Of a stretch of 64,000 nucleotides of DNA, positions 47,242-56,395 are shown in pieces. The DNA is from Streptomyces sp. NRRL F-2580. GTDB taxonomy: Bacteria; Actinomycetota; Actinomycetes; Streptomycetales; Streptomycetaceae. Each line of letters opens with the position of its first letter. Positions within the stretch are counted from its first letter, which is position 1. A program made the position numbers and the translations under genes. A model generated the notes under the pieces. It made no database searches and was not told the origin of the DNA. It saw only the letters and a list, made by a program, of their open reading frames with translations. The stretch spans positions 310,001-374,000 of the forward strand of contig NZ_JOIR01000005.1 in assembly GCF_000720115.1 (NCBI RefSeq), given 5' to 3'.

Positions 47242-48420
47242 ATGCCTGAACTCGCCTTCTCCCGCCGTGCGGCGCTGTACGGCCTCGGTGCCGCGGGCCT
47301 GTCGGCCGCGCTCGTCGGCTGTGGTGTGCCGGCCGCCTCCGTTCCCGAGGGGCGGCGTACGGGACCGGACCGGTCCGAGCGGGACCGGAGCGTCGCCTTC
47401 TCCAACTGGCCGCTCTACATCGACACCGACGAGGAGGACGAGGGGCGACGGCCGACGCTGGAGGCCTTCTCGGAGCAGACCGGCATCGAGGTCCGGTACA
47501 CCGAGGAGATCAACGACAACGACGAGTTCTTCGGCAAGGTCAGCCCGGCCCTGATGAACCGCCAGGAGACCGGCCACGACCTCGTCGTGGTCAGCGACTG
47601 GATGGCCGCCCGCTTCGTCCACCTGGGCTGGGCCCAGAAGCTGGACCGCTCGGCGCAGCCCAACGTGTCCAGGCACCTCGACCCGCAACTGCGGTCCCCC
47701 GCCTTCGACGAGGGTCGGCTGCACACCGTGCCCTGGCAGTCGGGGATCACCGGCATCGCCTACAACCGCAAGGCCCTGGGCCGGGAGATCAAGTCGGTCA
47801 AGGACCTGTGGCACCCGGACCTGGCGGGCCGCGTCACCCTCTTCTCCGGCCTCGACGAGTCCTTCTCGCTGCTCATGCAGGGCAACGGCGTGGACGTCAC
47901 CCGCTGGACCGAGTCCGACTTCCACCGGATGTGCGACCAGGTCGAGAGCATGGTGAAGAAGAAGCACATCCGCCGCTTCACCGGCAACGACTACACCTCC
48001 GATCTGAGCAAGGGCGACGTCCTCGCCTGCCAGGCCTACTCCGGTGACGCCATCCAGCTCCACGCCGACAACCCGGACATCGCGTTCGTGGTCCCCGAGG
48101 AGGGGGCCGAACTCTGGGCGGAGAGCCTGCTGGTCCCCAACCTGGCCCGCCACAAGGCCAATGCTGAGGCCCTGATCGACTACTACTACGACCCGGCGGT
48201 GGCCGCGTCACTGGCCGCCTCCGTCAACTACGTCTGCCCGGTCCCGGCCGCCCGCGAGGTCCTGGCCGGCTCCGACGACAAGGAGACCGCCGAACTGGCC
48301 GAGAACCCGCTGATCTTCCCGGACGACGAGATGCGCAAGCGGCTCGTGGTGTCCCGCGACATCTCCTCGGCCGAGCGCCGCTCCCTCGCCCGGCGATGGA
48401 ACGCGATCGTCGGACTCTGA
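47242..48420 (+). CDS. polyamine-type solute-binding lipoprotein (PotD-like, orphan)
   Basis: A 392-residue lipoprotein. A twin-arginine-like start (FSRRAALYGLGAAGL) leads to the lipobox ALVGC (Cys27). The mature domain resembles PotD/PotF (FSNWPLYIDTDEEDEGRRPT, DLVVVSDWMAARFVHLGWAQ, FTGNDYTSDLSKGDV). It is clearly homologous to the PotD of the complete transporter near 60 kb. No permease or ATPase genes follow, so it may share that transporter. ATG 47242 is chosen because GAGG sits 8 nt upstream and the ATG at 47200 is in a hairpin. Confidence 0.87.
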   Translation: MPELAFSRRAALYGLGAAGLSAALVGCGVPAASVPEGRRTGPDRSERDRSVAFSNWPLYIDTDEEDEGRRPTLEAFSEQTGIEVRYTEEINDNDEFFGKVSPALMNRQETGHDLVVVSDWMAARFVHLGWAQKLDRSAQPNVSRHLDPQLRSPAFDEGRLHTVPWQSGITGIAYNRKALGREIKSVKDLWHPDLAGRVTLFSGLDESFSLLMQGNGVDVTRWTESDFHRMCDQVESMVKKKHIRRFTGNDYTSDLSKGDVLACQAYSGDAIQLHADNPDIAFVVPEEGAELWAESLLVPNLARHKANAEALIDYYYDPAVAASLAASVNYVCPVPAAREVLAGSDDKETAELAENPLIFPDDEMRKRLVVSRDISSAERRSLARRWNAIVGL

Positions 48421-48439
48421 TCACGGTCCGGCCACGAAA

Positions 48440-48475
48440 CTGAACGCGTTCAGCAATTTGGCTGAACGTGTTCAG
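48440..48475. promoter_or_regulatory. twin palindromic operators
   Basis: Two 14-bp perfect or near-perfect palindromes, CTGAACGCGTTCAG (48440-48453) and CTGAACGTGTTCAG (48462-48475), have centres 22 bp apart, about two helical turns. The left end of the second (CTGAAC) is 17 bp from a TAGGCT -10 candidate at 48485-48490 and may be the -35. A TetR-type repressor pair is the natural reading. Confidence 0.65.
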
Positions 48476-48497
48476 AAACTTCCGTAGGCTTACTCGC

Positions 48498-48962
48498 ATG
48501 AGCGAGAGAAGCGCCCTTCAGCGGCGGATCCGTGCCTGGTTGACCCTGTTCCTCATCTGCCTGGTGCTCAGCGGCCTCACCGCCTTCCCCCTGGTCACCG
48601 AACTCCATTGGCTCAACTCCCTCGTGGACAACGACTGGGTGCGCCGGGTGGGCGACGGCCTGGACCGGGCCGATGCCGACTACCCCTTCCTCCTCTACGG
48701 AACCGACTGGCTCGCCTTCGCCCACCTCGTCATCGCCGTCTTCTTCTACGGCGTCCACCGCGACCCCGTCCGCAACATCTGGATCGTCGAAGCCGGCATG
48801 ATCGCCTGCGCCGGAGTGATACCCCTGGCCCTGATCTGCGGCCCGATCCGGGGCATCCCCGTCTGGTGGAGCGTCATCGACATGTCGTTCGGCGTCTTCG
48901 GAGTCATCCCCCTGCTGGTGCTCCGCCGCATGATCAAGCGCCTTGAGGCGATGCCCGCCTAG
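48498..48962 (+). CDS. four-helix membrane protein of unknown function
   Basis: A 154-residue protein with four hydrophobic segments (IRAWLTLFLICLVLSGLTAF, AFAHLVIAVFFYGV, AGMIACAGVIPLALICG, SVIDMSFGVFGVIPLLVL). No known domain was recognised. The ATG at 48498 is only 7 nt from the TAGGCT -10 candidate, so the message may be leaderless. Twin palindromes upstream suggest tight repression. The 3' end nearly meets the minus-strand serine hydrolase gene. Confidence 0.75.
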   Translation: MSERSALQRRIRAWLTLFLICLVLSGLTAFPLVTELHWLNSLVDNDWVRRVGDGLDRADADYPFLLYGTDWLAFAHLVIAVFFYGVHRDPVRNIWIVEAGMIACAGVIPLALICGPIRGIPVWWSVIDMSFGVFGVIPLLVLRRMIKRLEAMPA

Positions 48963-48970
48963 TCGGGCGC

Positions 48971-50176
48971 CTACCGTGCGAAGGCCGCCATCACGATGTC
49001 GAAAGCCACCTTGTTCATGTCCTGGCCCTTGGCGTCGGTGGAGTTCACCGAGTACACGAGCGTGCGGGACAGGTCGCGGGTCCCGCCGATCGCGGTGTTG
49101 TAGCCGTGGCGGCCGCCCGTCTTGCCCCAGGCCACCGTGCCGTCGGGCAGGACGAACCTCTTCATCCCGGCGGTCAGTTCGGCAGGGGCCCCCGTGGTGA
49201 AGTCCGCCACCGCCGGCACCGTGAACATCTCCTCCAGCTGGGCCTTCGGCACGAGCCGCCCGGCGAACAGGGCCGTGGTGAAGCGCTCCAGGTCTGCCGT
49301 GGTCGATATGAGGTCGCCGGCGGCCCACTCCCGCGAGGATCCCCACTCGGTCACATCGACCAGCGTCCGGCCGCCGTCGGCCTGCGGCACCGCCTGGTAA
49401 CCACGGTTGTGCGGACCCGGTATGCGCGTCTGTCCGGGACCCGGCAGCGAGGTGTGACGCAGGCCGAGGGGTTTGAATATCCGGGTGGCCAGCGCCTTCT
49501 CGTACGAGGTGCCCGTCACCTTCTCGATCAGTACGCCCAGGATCGTGTAGTCGATGTTGAGGTAGTGCTGCCTGGTCCCGGGGTCGAACTCCGGCCCCTT
49601 CGCCACCGCGTTGGCGATCAGGGCGCGCGGATCCTCCACGTCGAACCGGTGGGCGTACGCCTCAGCGAAGGAATCACCCGGACCGTCGGCCGGCTGGATG
49701 CCGCTCGTGTAGTTCAGCAACTGCCGCACGCTGACCGGCTTGAACGTCGCCGGCAGCAGACCCGGCAGGTACTCCTGCACCGGACGGTCCAGATCCACCG
49801 AGCCCTCTGCGGCCAGCTGGAGCACCACCGCCGAAGTGAAGGTCTTGGTCACCGACCCCGCCCGGAACCGGCCCTGCTCCAGGGCCTCGCGCCCCGTACG
49901 GACATCGGCGACACCGGAACTCCCCTGCCAGGTACCGCTCCTGCCGCCCACGCGGACCAGCGCGGCGGTCGCGTCCCGGTGCTCCGGACCCAGCCCGGTG
50001 ATCGCCTTCTCCAGCGCCGCCGCGTCGGGCGGCGTCGGGATCTCCGGCGCGACCCGCGTGGAGGAGACCGGCGCCGGGGCCGGGGCCGGGGCCGGCGCGG
50101 CGTGGGCGACGGCCGGGCCGGACGCGATCCCCAGGACCAGTGCGGCGGCGATCAGCGTGCGCGTACGTGCGTTCAT
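48971..50176 (-). CDS. secreted beta-lactamase-fold serine hydrolase (DD-carboxypeptidase-like)
   Basis: A 401-residue exported protein with signal peptide MNARTRTLIAAALVLGIASG and an Ala/Pro linker. The serine beta-lactamase/DD-peptidase fold shows SxxK as SVTK, YxN as YLN (in RQHYLNIDY) and a KTG-like WGKTGGRHGYN. This is the class C / S12 arrangement. It may be a D-alanyl-D-alanine carboxypeptidase or an esterase; substrate unknown. It has an ATG start and its own promoter region upstream. Confidence 0.88.
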   Translation of the reverse strand: MNARTRTLIAAALVLGIASGPAVAHAAPAPAPAPAPVSSTRVAPEIPTPPDAAALEKAITGLGPEHRDATAALVRVGGRSGTWQGSSGVADVRTGREALEQGRFRAGSVTKTFTSAVVLQLAAEGSVDLDRPVQEYLPGLLPATFKPVSVRQLLNYTSGIQPADGPGDSFAEAYAHRFDVEDPRALIANAVAKGPEFDPGTRQHYLNIDYTILGVLIEKVTGTSYEKALATRIFKPLGLRHTSLPGPGQTRIPGPHNRGYQAVPQADGGRTLVDVTEWGSSREWAAGDLISTTADLERFTTALFAGRLVPKAQLEEMFTVPAVADFTTGAPAELTAGMKRFVLPDGTVAWGKTGGRHGYNTAIGGTRDLSRTLVYSVNSTDAKGQDMNKVAFDIVMAAFAR

Positions 50177-50327
50177 GGTGGTGTGGCTCCCCCTGTGAGA
50201 TCACCGGGACCGTGCGCCCCGATGACCTCAATGCTCCAGGTCAGAGGGGTAGTTGCGGATCACCATCAAGAGGGGTCTTCACCGGTACGACAACTCACCT
50301 CCGGGAGGGAGGCGACACGCCGTCCTC

Positions 50328-51008
50328 TCACTCCCCAGAGGGAGAACCCGTGGGAGTACCCACCGCGATCAGCCCCGTCTCGTACGCGCAGATCACCGCC
50401 TGGATCCGGTCCCGCAGCCCCAGCTTCGCCAGCACGTTCCCCACGTGCGACTTCACCGTGTGCTCGCTCACCACCAGCGCCGCCGCGATCTCGGCGTTCG
50501 ACAGCCCTCGCCCCAGGTGCAGCAGCGTCTCCCGCTCCCGCGCCGTCAGCACCTCCAGCCGGTCCGCCGGCAGGGAGGGCCGCGCCGTCGCCGCCGTGTA
50601 CTCCTCGATCAGCCGCCGCGCCACCGAAGGCGCCAGCAGGGACTCGCCCGCCGCCACCACCCGTACCGCGTGCACCAGATCGTCCCGCCGCACGTCCTTC
50701 AGTAGGAAGCCGCTCGCCCCGGCGTGCAGCGCCTCGTACACGTACTCGTCCGAATCGAAGGTCGTCAGCATCACCGTCCGGCACGCGCTCCGCGCCGAGA
50801 TCGTCCGGCACGCCTCGATCCCGTCCAGCACCGGCATCCGGATGTCGAGCAGCGCCACGTCCGGGGCGAGCCGGGCCACCGCCTCCACCGCTGCCGCGCC
50901 GTCGCCCACCTCCGCCACGACCTCGATGTCCTCCTGCACGTCCAGGATCATCGCGAACCCGCTGCGCACCAGCTCCTGGTCGTCGGCCACCACCACACGG
51001 ATCGTCAC
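50328..51008 (-). CDS. NarL/LuxR-family response regulator
   Basis: A 226-residue regulator. The receiver domain starts VTIRVVVADDQELVRSGFAM, with the phosphoacceptor Asp in VALLDIRMPVLDG. The C-terminal LuxR helix-turn-helix reads LSNAEIAAALVVSEHTVKSH. The GTG start follows GGAGG by 7 nt and overlaps the kinase stop by 4 nt. Target genes are unknown; candidates are the neighbouring serine hydrolase or its own operon. Confidence 0.93.
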   Translation of the reverse strand: MTIRVVVADDQELVRSGFAMILDVQEDIEVVAEVGDGAAAVEAVARLAPDVALLDIRMPVLDGIEACRTISARSACRTVMLTTFDSDEYVYEALHAGASGFLLKDVRRDDLVHAVRVVAAGESLLAPSVARRLIEEYTAATARPSLPADRLEVLTARERETLLHLGRGLSNAEIAAALVVSEHTVKSHVGNVLAKLGLRDRIQAVICAYETGLIAVGTPTGSPSGE

Positions 51009-52171
51009 ATCCCCACCTCCAGCGGCGAGGTTACAAGGACGACCCGCACAGAGAACCCGCGCCCGTCCGGCCCCGGCCCCGTCCGCGCCGTCCCGCCGTG
51101 CGCCGCCGCCCGCTCGCGGATCCCGATCAGACCGTGGCCGCCCGAGCCCGGCCCGGGCCCCCGGCCGTCGTCCGTCACCGACACGGTGAGCGTCCGTGGC
51201 CCGTACTCCAGCCGGACCTCCACCGCCGAGGCGCCGGCGTGCTTCACCACGTTCGTCAGCGCCTCCTGCACCACGCGGTGCACCGTCGCCTCCAGCGCGG
51301 CCGCGAGCTCGCGCACCTCGCCCGACCGCTCGTACGACACCCGGATCCCGCCGGCCCGCACCCGGTCCAGGAGCGCCGGCAGCGCCCCGAGCCCGGGCTG
51401 CGGCGCACGCGGAGCCGCCTCGTCCGTACGGAGCACCCCCAGCATCGTGCGCAGCTGCGCCATCGCGTCCCGGCCGGTCTCGGCGATCGCCTCGAAGGCC
51501 GCCTCGGCCCGGGCCGGCGCCCTGCGCACGGCCACCGGACCGGCCTCCGCCTGCACGATCATGATGCTGACCGCGTGCGAGAGGACGTCGTGCATCTCCC
51601 GCGCGATCCGGGCCCGTTCGCGCGCCGCCGCCTGCTCCGCCTCGATCCGGTTCGCCCGCTCCAGCTGAGCCGCCCGGTCCTCGACGGCCGCCGTGTAGGC
51701 CTGCCGGGTCGCCTGCAGCCGGCCCAGTGCGACCGCCGCCCCGAAGACGAACAGTGCGAACAGCAACTCCTTGGCCGTCGTGGTGTTGAGCGCCACGGAG
51801 CCCACGATGGCCACCGTCACGACCACCCACATCACGAGCCGCACCCGCGGCTCGCAGATCAGCGCGATCGTGTAGACGGAGATCAGCGCCGCGTACGGGA
51901 GCGGCTGCCCGGGACCGTCCAGCGAGAGCTGGTACACCGATCCCGCCGCGATCATGCCGAACACCACCCGCACCGGAGCCCGCCGGCGCCAGACCAGCGG
52001 CACGTTGATCAGCGTGGTCAGCAGGTACGCCGGCCAGTCGGCCGGCGATTCGCCCGGGTCCCGCGGCACGACGAACGGGATCGTCGTCGCCACCTGCACC
52101 AGCAGCATCAGCCCCGCGTCCTGCCAGCGCGGATCCGCCTGCCGGACCCGCTCCGCCAGCTCGCGTATCAC
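51005..52171 (-). CDS. sensor histidine kinase (HisKA_3 / NarX type)
   Basis: A 388-residue kinase. Around five membrane segments in the first 160 residues form the sensor. The dimerisation/phosphoacceptor helix reads ARIAREMHDVLSHAVSIMIV with the conserved His. The ATPase domain shows VVQEALTNVVKHA (N box) and DDGRGPGPGSGGHGLIGIRE (G boxes). The GTG start overlaps the GDPD stop, and the end overlaps the response regulator, so the three genes are coupled. Confidence 0.92.
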   Translation of the reverse strand: MIRELAERVRQADPRWQDAGLMLLVQVATTIPFVVPRDPGESPADWPAYLLTTLINVPLVWRRRAPVRVVFGMIAAGSVYQLSLDGPGQPLPYAALISVYTIALICEPRVRLVMWVVVTVAIVGSVALNTTTAKELLFALFVFGAAVALGRLQATRQAYTAAVEDRAAQLERANRIEAEQAAARERARIAREMHDVLSHAVSIMIVQAEAGPVAVRRAPARAEAAFEAIAETGRDAMAQLRTMLGVLRTDEAAPRAPQPGLGALPALLDRVRAGGIRVSYERSGEVRELAAALEATVHRVVQEALTNVVKHAGASAVEVRLEYGPRTLTVSVTDDGRGPGPGSGGHGLIGIRERAAAHGGTARTGPGPDGRGFSVRVVLVTSPLEVGM

Positions 52172-52857
52172 CGCCCGGACTCGGCCCGTACGGCCGCGAG
52201 CGCGCTCATCCGGTTCGTGGTGATCGAGTCGACCCCCGCCTTGACGAGCCGCTTCATCGCCCACTTGGTGTCCGCGGTCCAGGCCGAGACCAGCAGGCCG
52301 TCCCGGTGGAGCGCGTCCGTCAGCTCCCGGCTCACCAGCCCGAAACGGTAATTGAGCCAGCGCGGCGCCACGGCATCGATCAGCACCCGCCGCGGCGGCG
52401 ACAGCGTGGTCCAGGTCAGCGCGATCTCGGCGCCCGGATCGGCGGCGCGGACCGCCAGCATGCTGTTCGGGCCCGCGCAGTAGTACGTCCGCTCGCGCGC
52501 GCCGCACTCGCGGACCAGGCCCACCACGGTGCGCACCGCCTCGGGCGTGGCGCCCGGGAGGTCGAGCATCAGCCGGCCCGCCCCCGCGGCCATCAGGGCG
52601 TCGCGCAGCGTGGGAACGCCGTCCTCCGTCAGCTCCTTGAGCTGCGGGGCCGTGACGTCGTCGAGGCGTACGTCGTGGCCCCACAGCCGCTGGAGCGTGT
52701 CGTCGTGGAGCAGGACCGGCACCCCGTCACGGGTCAGCCGTACGTCGATCTCCACCGCGTCCGCCCCGCGGGCGAAGGCGGAGCGGATCGACGGCAGGGT
52801 GTTCTCAGGGACACGGTAGGGATCGCCGCGGTGGCCGACGGCAGTCAGGGTGCGCAT
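52168..52857 (-). CDS. glycerophosphodiester phosphodiesterase
   Basis: A 229-residue GDPD. The metal and catalytic residues lie in VGHRGDPYRVPENTLPSIRS, VEIDVRLTRDG and VLLHDDTL. It hydrolyses glycerophosphodiesters to glycerol 3-phosphate and an alcohol. There is no signal peptide, so it is cytoplasmic. It heads a minus-strand unit that runs by overlaps into the histidine kinase and regulator. Confidence 0.92.
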   Translation of the reverse strand: MRTLTAVGHRGDPYRVPENTLPSIRSAFARGADAVEIDVRLTRDGVPVLLHDDTLQRLWGHDVRLDDVTAPQLKELTEDGVPTLRDALMAAGAGRLMLDLPGATPEAVRTVVGLVRECGARERTYYCAGPNSMLAVRAADPGAEIALTWTTLSPPRRVLIDAVAPRWLNYRFGLVSRELTDALHRDGLLVSAWTADTKWAMKRLVKAGVDSITTNRMSALAAVRAESGR

Positions 52858-52893
52858 GGCCCCATTCTCCGTGCCGCGGACGTCAATTGGACG

Positions 52894-53919
52894 TCAGCGC
52901 GCCAGCCATTCGGCGGTGTACGCGTCGATCTCCGCGATGATCCGCGCCTTGCCGGCCGGGTCAAGGAAGGAGGCCTCGACGGCGTTCTTGGCGAGCTGCG
53001 CGAGACCGCGCTCGTCGAGGTCCAGCAGACGGGCGGCCACCGCGTACTCGTTGTTGAGGTCGGAACCGAACATCGGCGGGTCGTCGCTGTTGATGGTGAC
53101 GAGCACGCCCGCCGCGACCATCTCCTTGACGGGGTGCTGGTCGAGGTCGGTGACCGCGCGGGTGGCGATGTTCGAGGTCGGGCAGACCTCCAGCGCGATG
53201 CGGTGCTCGGCGAGGTACGCGAGGAGCTCCGGGTCCTGCGTGGAGCTGGTGCCGTGGCCGATGCGCTCGGCGCCGAGCTCGCGGATGGCGTCCCAGACGG
53301 TCTCCGGGCCGGTGGTCTCGCCGGCGTGCGGCACGCTGTGCAGGCCGGCGGCGCGCGCCGCGTCGAAGTACGGCTTGAACTGCGGGCGCGGGACGCCGAT
53401 CTCGGGCCCGCCCAGGCCGAAGGAGACCAGGCCCTCGGGGCGCAGGTCGACGGCGAGCCGGGCGGTCTCGGCGGCGGCTTCGAGGCCGGCCTCGCCGGGG
53501 ATGTCGAAGCACCAGCGCAGGATGACGCCGAGTTCGGCCTCGGCGGCCTTGCGGGCGTCCTCGATGGCCTCCATGAACGCCCGCTCGTCGATGCCGCGGC
53601 GGGTGGAGGAGTACGGGGTGATGGTCAGCTCGGCGTAGCGGATGTTCTGCCGGGCCATGTCACGGGCGACTTCGAAGGTGAGGGTGCGTACGTCGTCCGG
53701 GGTGCGGACCAGGTCGACGACCGACAGGTAGACCTCGATGAAGTGGGCGAAGTCGGTGAAGGTGAAGTAGTCGGCGAGGGCCTCGGGGTCGGTGGGGACC
53801 TTCGAGTCGGGGTGCCGGGAGGCGAGCTCGGCCACGATGCGGGGGGATGCCGAGCCGACGTGGTGGACGTGGAGTTCGGCCTTCGGCAGCCCCGCGATGA
53901 AGGGGTGCAGGTCGGTCAT
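52894..53919 (-). CDS. add: adenosine deaminase
   Basis: A 341-residue zinc enzyme that deaminates adenosine to inosine. Metal ligands and catalytic residues are visible: KAELHVHHVGS (the HxH pair), VPHAGETTGPETV, IGHGTSS and TINSDDPPMF. The HVHHVGS form of the first motif differs from the E. coli-type HLHLDG but is, from memory, usual for one Streptomyces Add group. It stands alone, with a 110-bp gap to the divergent DUF4190 gene. Confidence 0.92.
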   Translation of the reverse strand: MTDLHPFIAGLPKAELHVHHVGSASPRIVAELASRHPDSKVPTDPEALADYFTFTDFAHFIEVYLSVVDLVRTPDDVRTLTFEVARDMARQNIRYAELTITPYSSTRRGIDERAFMEAIEDARKAAEAELGVILRWCFDIPGEAGLEAAAETARLAVDLRPEGLVSFGLGGPEIGVPRPQFKPYFDAARAAGLHSVPHAGETTGPETVWDAIRELGAERIGHGTSSTQDPELLAYLAEHRIALEVCPTSNIATRAVTDLDQHPVKEMVAAGVLVTINSDDPPMFGSDLNNEYAVAARLLDLDERGLAQLAKNAVEASFLDPAGKARIIAEIDAYTAEWLAR

Positions 53920-54029
53920 GGGGTTGCCTCCGGGAGGACGCGGTTGCGGGCAGGTCGGGATTCATCGTAGGCAGGCCCGTGACTGTCGGTGCCAGCGCTT
54001 AGCATGGCTGTACGAGAGGGGGGCGCCGT

Positions 54030-54719
54030 ATGAACGACAGCAGTCCCGAGCCGGGCGACCCGTGGGCGCCGCCGGAGCGGCCCGCGGTGGATCTGGGCAA
54101 GCCGCAGGGCACGCAGGACACCAGCGGCACGCCGGGAGTGTCGGGCCCGCCGTCCGTGCACGACCAGCCGACGCTCGCGGGAATGCCGGAAGACCGGCTG
54201 CCGCCGACCGCTCCGGCGCCGGAGCCGGCGTCCGCGCCGCCGGCCGGCCCCGCGCCCGCGGCGTACGGATATCCCGTCCAGCCCGGCTACGGATACCCCG
54301 GCGACGCGGGTTACCCCGGCCCCGGCGGCTACCAGGGCTACCAGGGCTACCCGGGCCCGCAGGGGTACCCGGGCCACGGCCCCTACACGCCGTACGGGCC
54401 GCAGCCCAGCAACGGCTTCGGCATAGCCGCGCTCGTCCTCGGCATCATCTCGGTCCTCGGCTGCTTCCTGAGCTTCGCGGGCGTGGCCATCGGGATCGCC
54501 GCGGTCGTCTTCGGCGCCCTCGGCAAGGGCAAGGCGAACCGCGGCGAGGCCGACAACGGCGGGATGGCGCTCGCGGGCATCATCCTCGGCGCGGTGGGCA
54601 TCCTGCTGGGCGTGCTGGTGCTCCTGGCCGTGTTCGCCAGTTTCATGGACCTGGGGCCGATCGACGATTCCCCGTACGACAGCCCGTACGACAACTCCCA
54701 GGTCCACGAGAAGGTCTGA
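54030..54719 (+). CDS. DUF4190 membrane protein with Gly/Tyr/Pro-rich N-terminus
   Basis: A 229-residue protein. The first 125 residues are low-complexity, rich in Pro, Gly and Tyr (repeats such as GYQGYQGYPGPQGYPG). Two membrane helices follow (FGIAALVLGIISVLGCFLSF and AGIILGAVGILLGVLVLLAV) in the DUF4190 arrangement. The role is unknown; such proteins are common in actinobacteria. It converges on the Ro60 gene. Confidence 0.85.
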   Translation: MNDSSPEPGDPWAPPERPAVDLGKPQGTQDTSGTPGVSGPPSVHDQPTLAGMPEDRLPPTAPAPEPASAPPAGPAPAAYGYPVQPGYGYPGDAGYPGPGGYQGYQGYPGPQGYPGHGPYTPYGPQPSNGFGIAALVLGIISVLGCFLSFAGVAIGIAAVVFGALGKGKANRGEADNGGMALAGIILGAVGILLGVLVLLAVFASFMDLGPIDDSPYDSPYDNSQVHEKV

Positions 54720-54746
54720 CCAGGGGACCCCGGGGCGCGGACGGCC

Positions 54747-56354
54747 TCAGGAGGCCCAGGGCCAGTCCGCGTTCCGGCCGTCCTCGATCAGGGGGACCAT
54801 CCGGAAGGCCGCGTCGGTGAGCCCGCCGAAGGTGTGCCGGTTCCCGCCGCCGGAGGGGGCGTGCCCGACCCGGTGGCCGGCCAGGTTCCAGGTGTAGACG
54901 GGAACCGCGTCCGGCACCTCCGCCGTCGGGTCACCGCCGTGGCCGTACGAGGCGGCCTGCTCGTCGGTGACGATCAGTACCCGGTCGTGGTCCCGGTAGT
55001 GCTCCCTCACGGCCTGGGCCGTGTAGGTGCCGCCGAGGTCCCCGAAGCGCTCCAGCACCTTCAGCACGGACTCGCCCCGGCCGTACCGGACCGCCTGGCT
55101 CGTCGTACCGAACTGCACCAGGTCGGCGTGTTCGGCCCGCAGTGCCAGCGCGGCCCCGAACACGGCCGCCGCATCCGCCCGGTTGAGCTTCGAGCGGTCC
55201 GACAGCGGGGACCACATCGACCCGGACCGGTCGACGAGGACCAGCGTCCGGCCGGGCAGCGCCGGTACGTTGGCCAGCGAGTGGCCGAGCGCCTGCTCCA
55301 GCGGGTACGCCCAGCGCAGCGAGGGCGCGTGCTGATGGGCGGCCAGGTAGCGGAAGGGGAACTGCCGGGACCGGGCGACGACTTCCGGGTCGGAGATCCT
55401 CGCCGCGACCTGCGCGGCCACCGTGTCCGAGACCCCGGCCTGGTCGAAGTTGCGCAGGTTGCGCAGCAGCGCCATCGCGCCCATCGACGGGATGACCGCC
55501 TCCCAGGCCGCCGCGTCCATCGGTCCCTGCAGCCAGCCGGCCAGCGCCTCCCAGGTCATGCCGGCCTCCGCGAGCCGCTCCGCGCCGTCCGGGGCGAGGA
55601 CCACACCGCGCCGCTCGGAGACCGGCAGCTCCATCAGCGCCCGGTGGGCGGTGAGGGTGCGGTTGCCGGCCGGGACCCGCGCGCCGTCCGGGTTGTGCCG
55701 GCGGTCGAGGGCGTGGCGGAACAGCTCACCCTGCCAAGGCTTGTCCGGGTCGGGGGAGGCGTGCACGAGGTTGAGGACGTCGCCGAAGCGGTAGGCCTTG
55801 GAATCCGTGTCGTACTTCAGCAGCGAGGTGCCGGAGTAGAGCCGGCGCACGGCGTCGGCGATGCCGCGCTTGACGGGCTTGGGCACGCTCCGGCCGTACG
55901 TCGCCGTCCAGTACGCCAGCAGCTCACCGGGCTCGTCCGCGCGGCGCAGCACGGAGTCCACGACCTGGCGGTTCGAAGGCCCGTCGGTGGCGCCCGCGTC
56001 GAGCCGGGCCTTGACGTACTCGGCGGCGCCGACGAGGGAGGCGGTGCGCATGTTCGCGTCCCCGCGGAGCCAGCCCAGCAGACCGGCCGTCCACGCGGGA
56101 TCCTCGACGGCGAGGGTGCGCACGAGCGCGGCGAAGCGCTCGTCGCGGGCCTCGCCGCTCTCGTACGCGGTGCGCTGCGTCACGAAGTTGGCGACGGCGA
56201 GCAGGAACAGCTCGGAGCGGGGATCGCGCAGGTGGCCGGGGCCGCCCTGGCCGGTGCGGGCCCGGCCGGCCGAGCGTACGGGCGACGTGGGCGACGTGGC
56301 CGAAGCGGGCGACGCGGGCACGGACTTGGACGCCCGCAGGTTGAAACGAGCCAT
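54747..56354 (-). CDS. rsr: Ro60 / Rsr protein (TROVE domain plus vWA domain)
   Basis: A 535-residue Ro60 orthologue. After a Ser/Ala-rich leader, the TROVE HEAT-repeat ring starts near residue 47 (RSELFLLAVANFVTQRTAYE) and includes SVLRRADEPGELLAYWTATY. The C-terminal von Willebrand A domain carries the MIDAS motif LVLVDRSGSM (residues 371-380). Ro60 rings bind Y RNAs on the outer surface and misfolded RNA ends in the hole, and in bacteria they tether PNPase for RNA decay. ATG 56354 follows GGGGGGA. Three Y-RNA-like genes lie directly upstream on the same strand, as expected for an Ro60 locus. Confidence 0.93.
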   Translation of the reverse strand: MARFNLRASKSVPASPASATSPTSPVRSAGRARTGQGGPGHLRDPRSELFLLAVANFVTQRTAYESGEARDERFAALVRTLAVEDPAWTAGLLGWLRGDANMRTASLVGAAEYVKARLDAGATDGPSNRQVVDSVLRRADEPGELLAYWTATYGRSVPKPVKRGIADAVRRLYSGTSLLKYDTDSKAYRFGDVLNLVHASPDPDKPWQGELFRHALDRRHNPDGARVPAGNRTLTAHRALMELPVSERRGVVLAPDGAERLAEAGMTWEALAGWLQGPMDAAAWEAVIPSMGAMALLRNLRNFDQAGVSDTVAAQVAARISDPEVVARSRQFPFRYLAAHQHAPSLRWAYPLEQALGHSLANVPALPGRTLVLVDRSGSMWSPLSDRSKLNRADAAAVFGAALALRAEHADLVQFGTTSQAVRYGRGESVLKVLERFGDLGGTYTAQAVREHYRDHDRVLIVTDEQAASYGHGGDPTAEVPDAVPVYTWNLAGHRVGHAPSGGGNRHTFGGLTDAAFRMVPLIEDGRNADWPWAS

Positions 56355-56395
56355 GGTGAATCCCCCCGAATTCAAAGGAAGCGGGGGAGGCGTGA

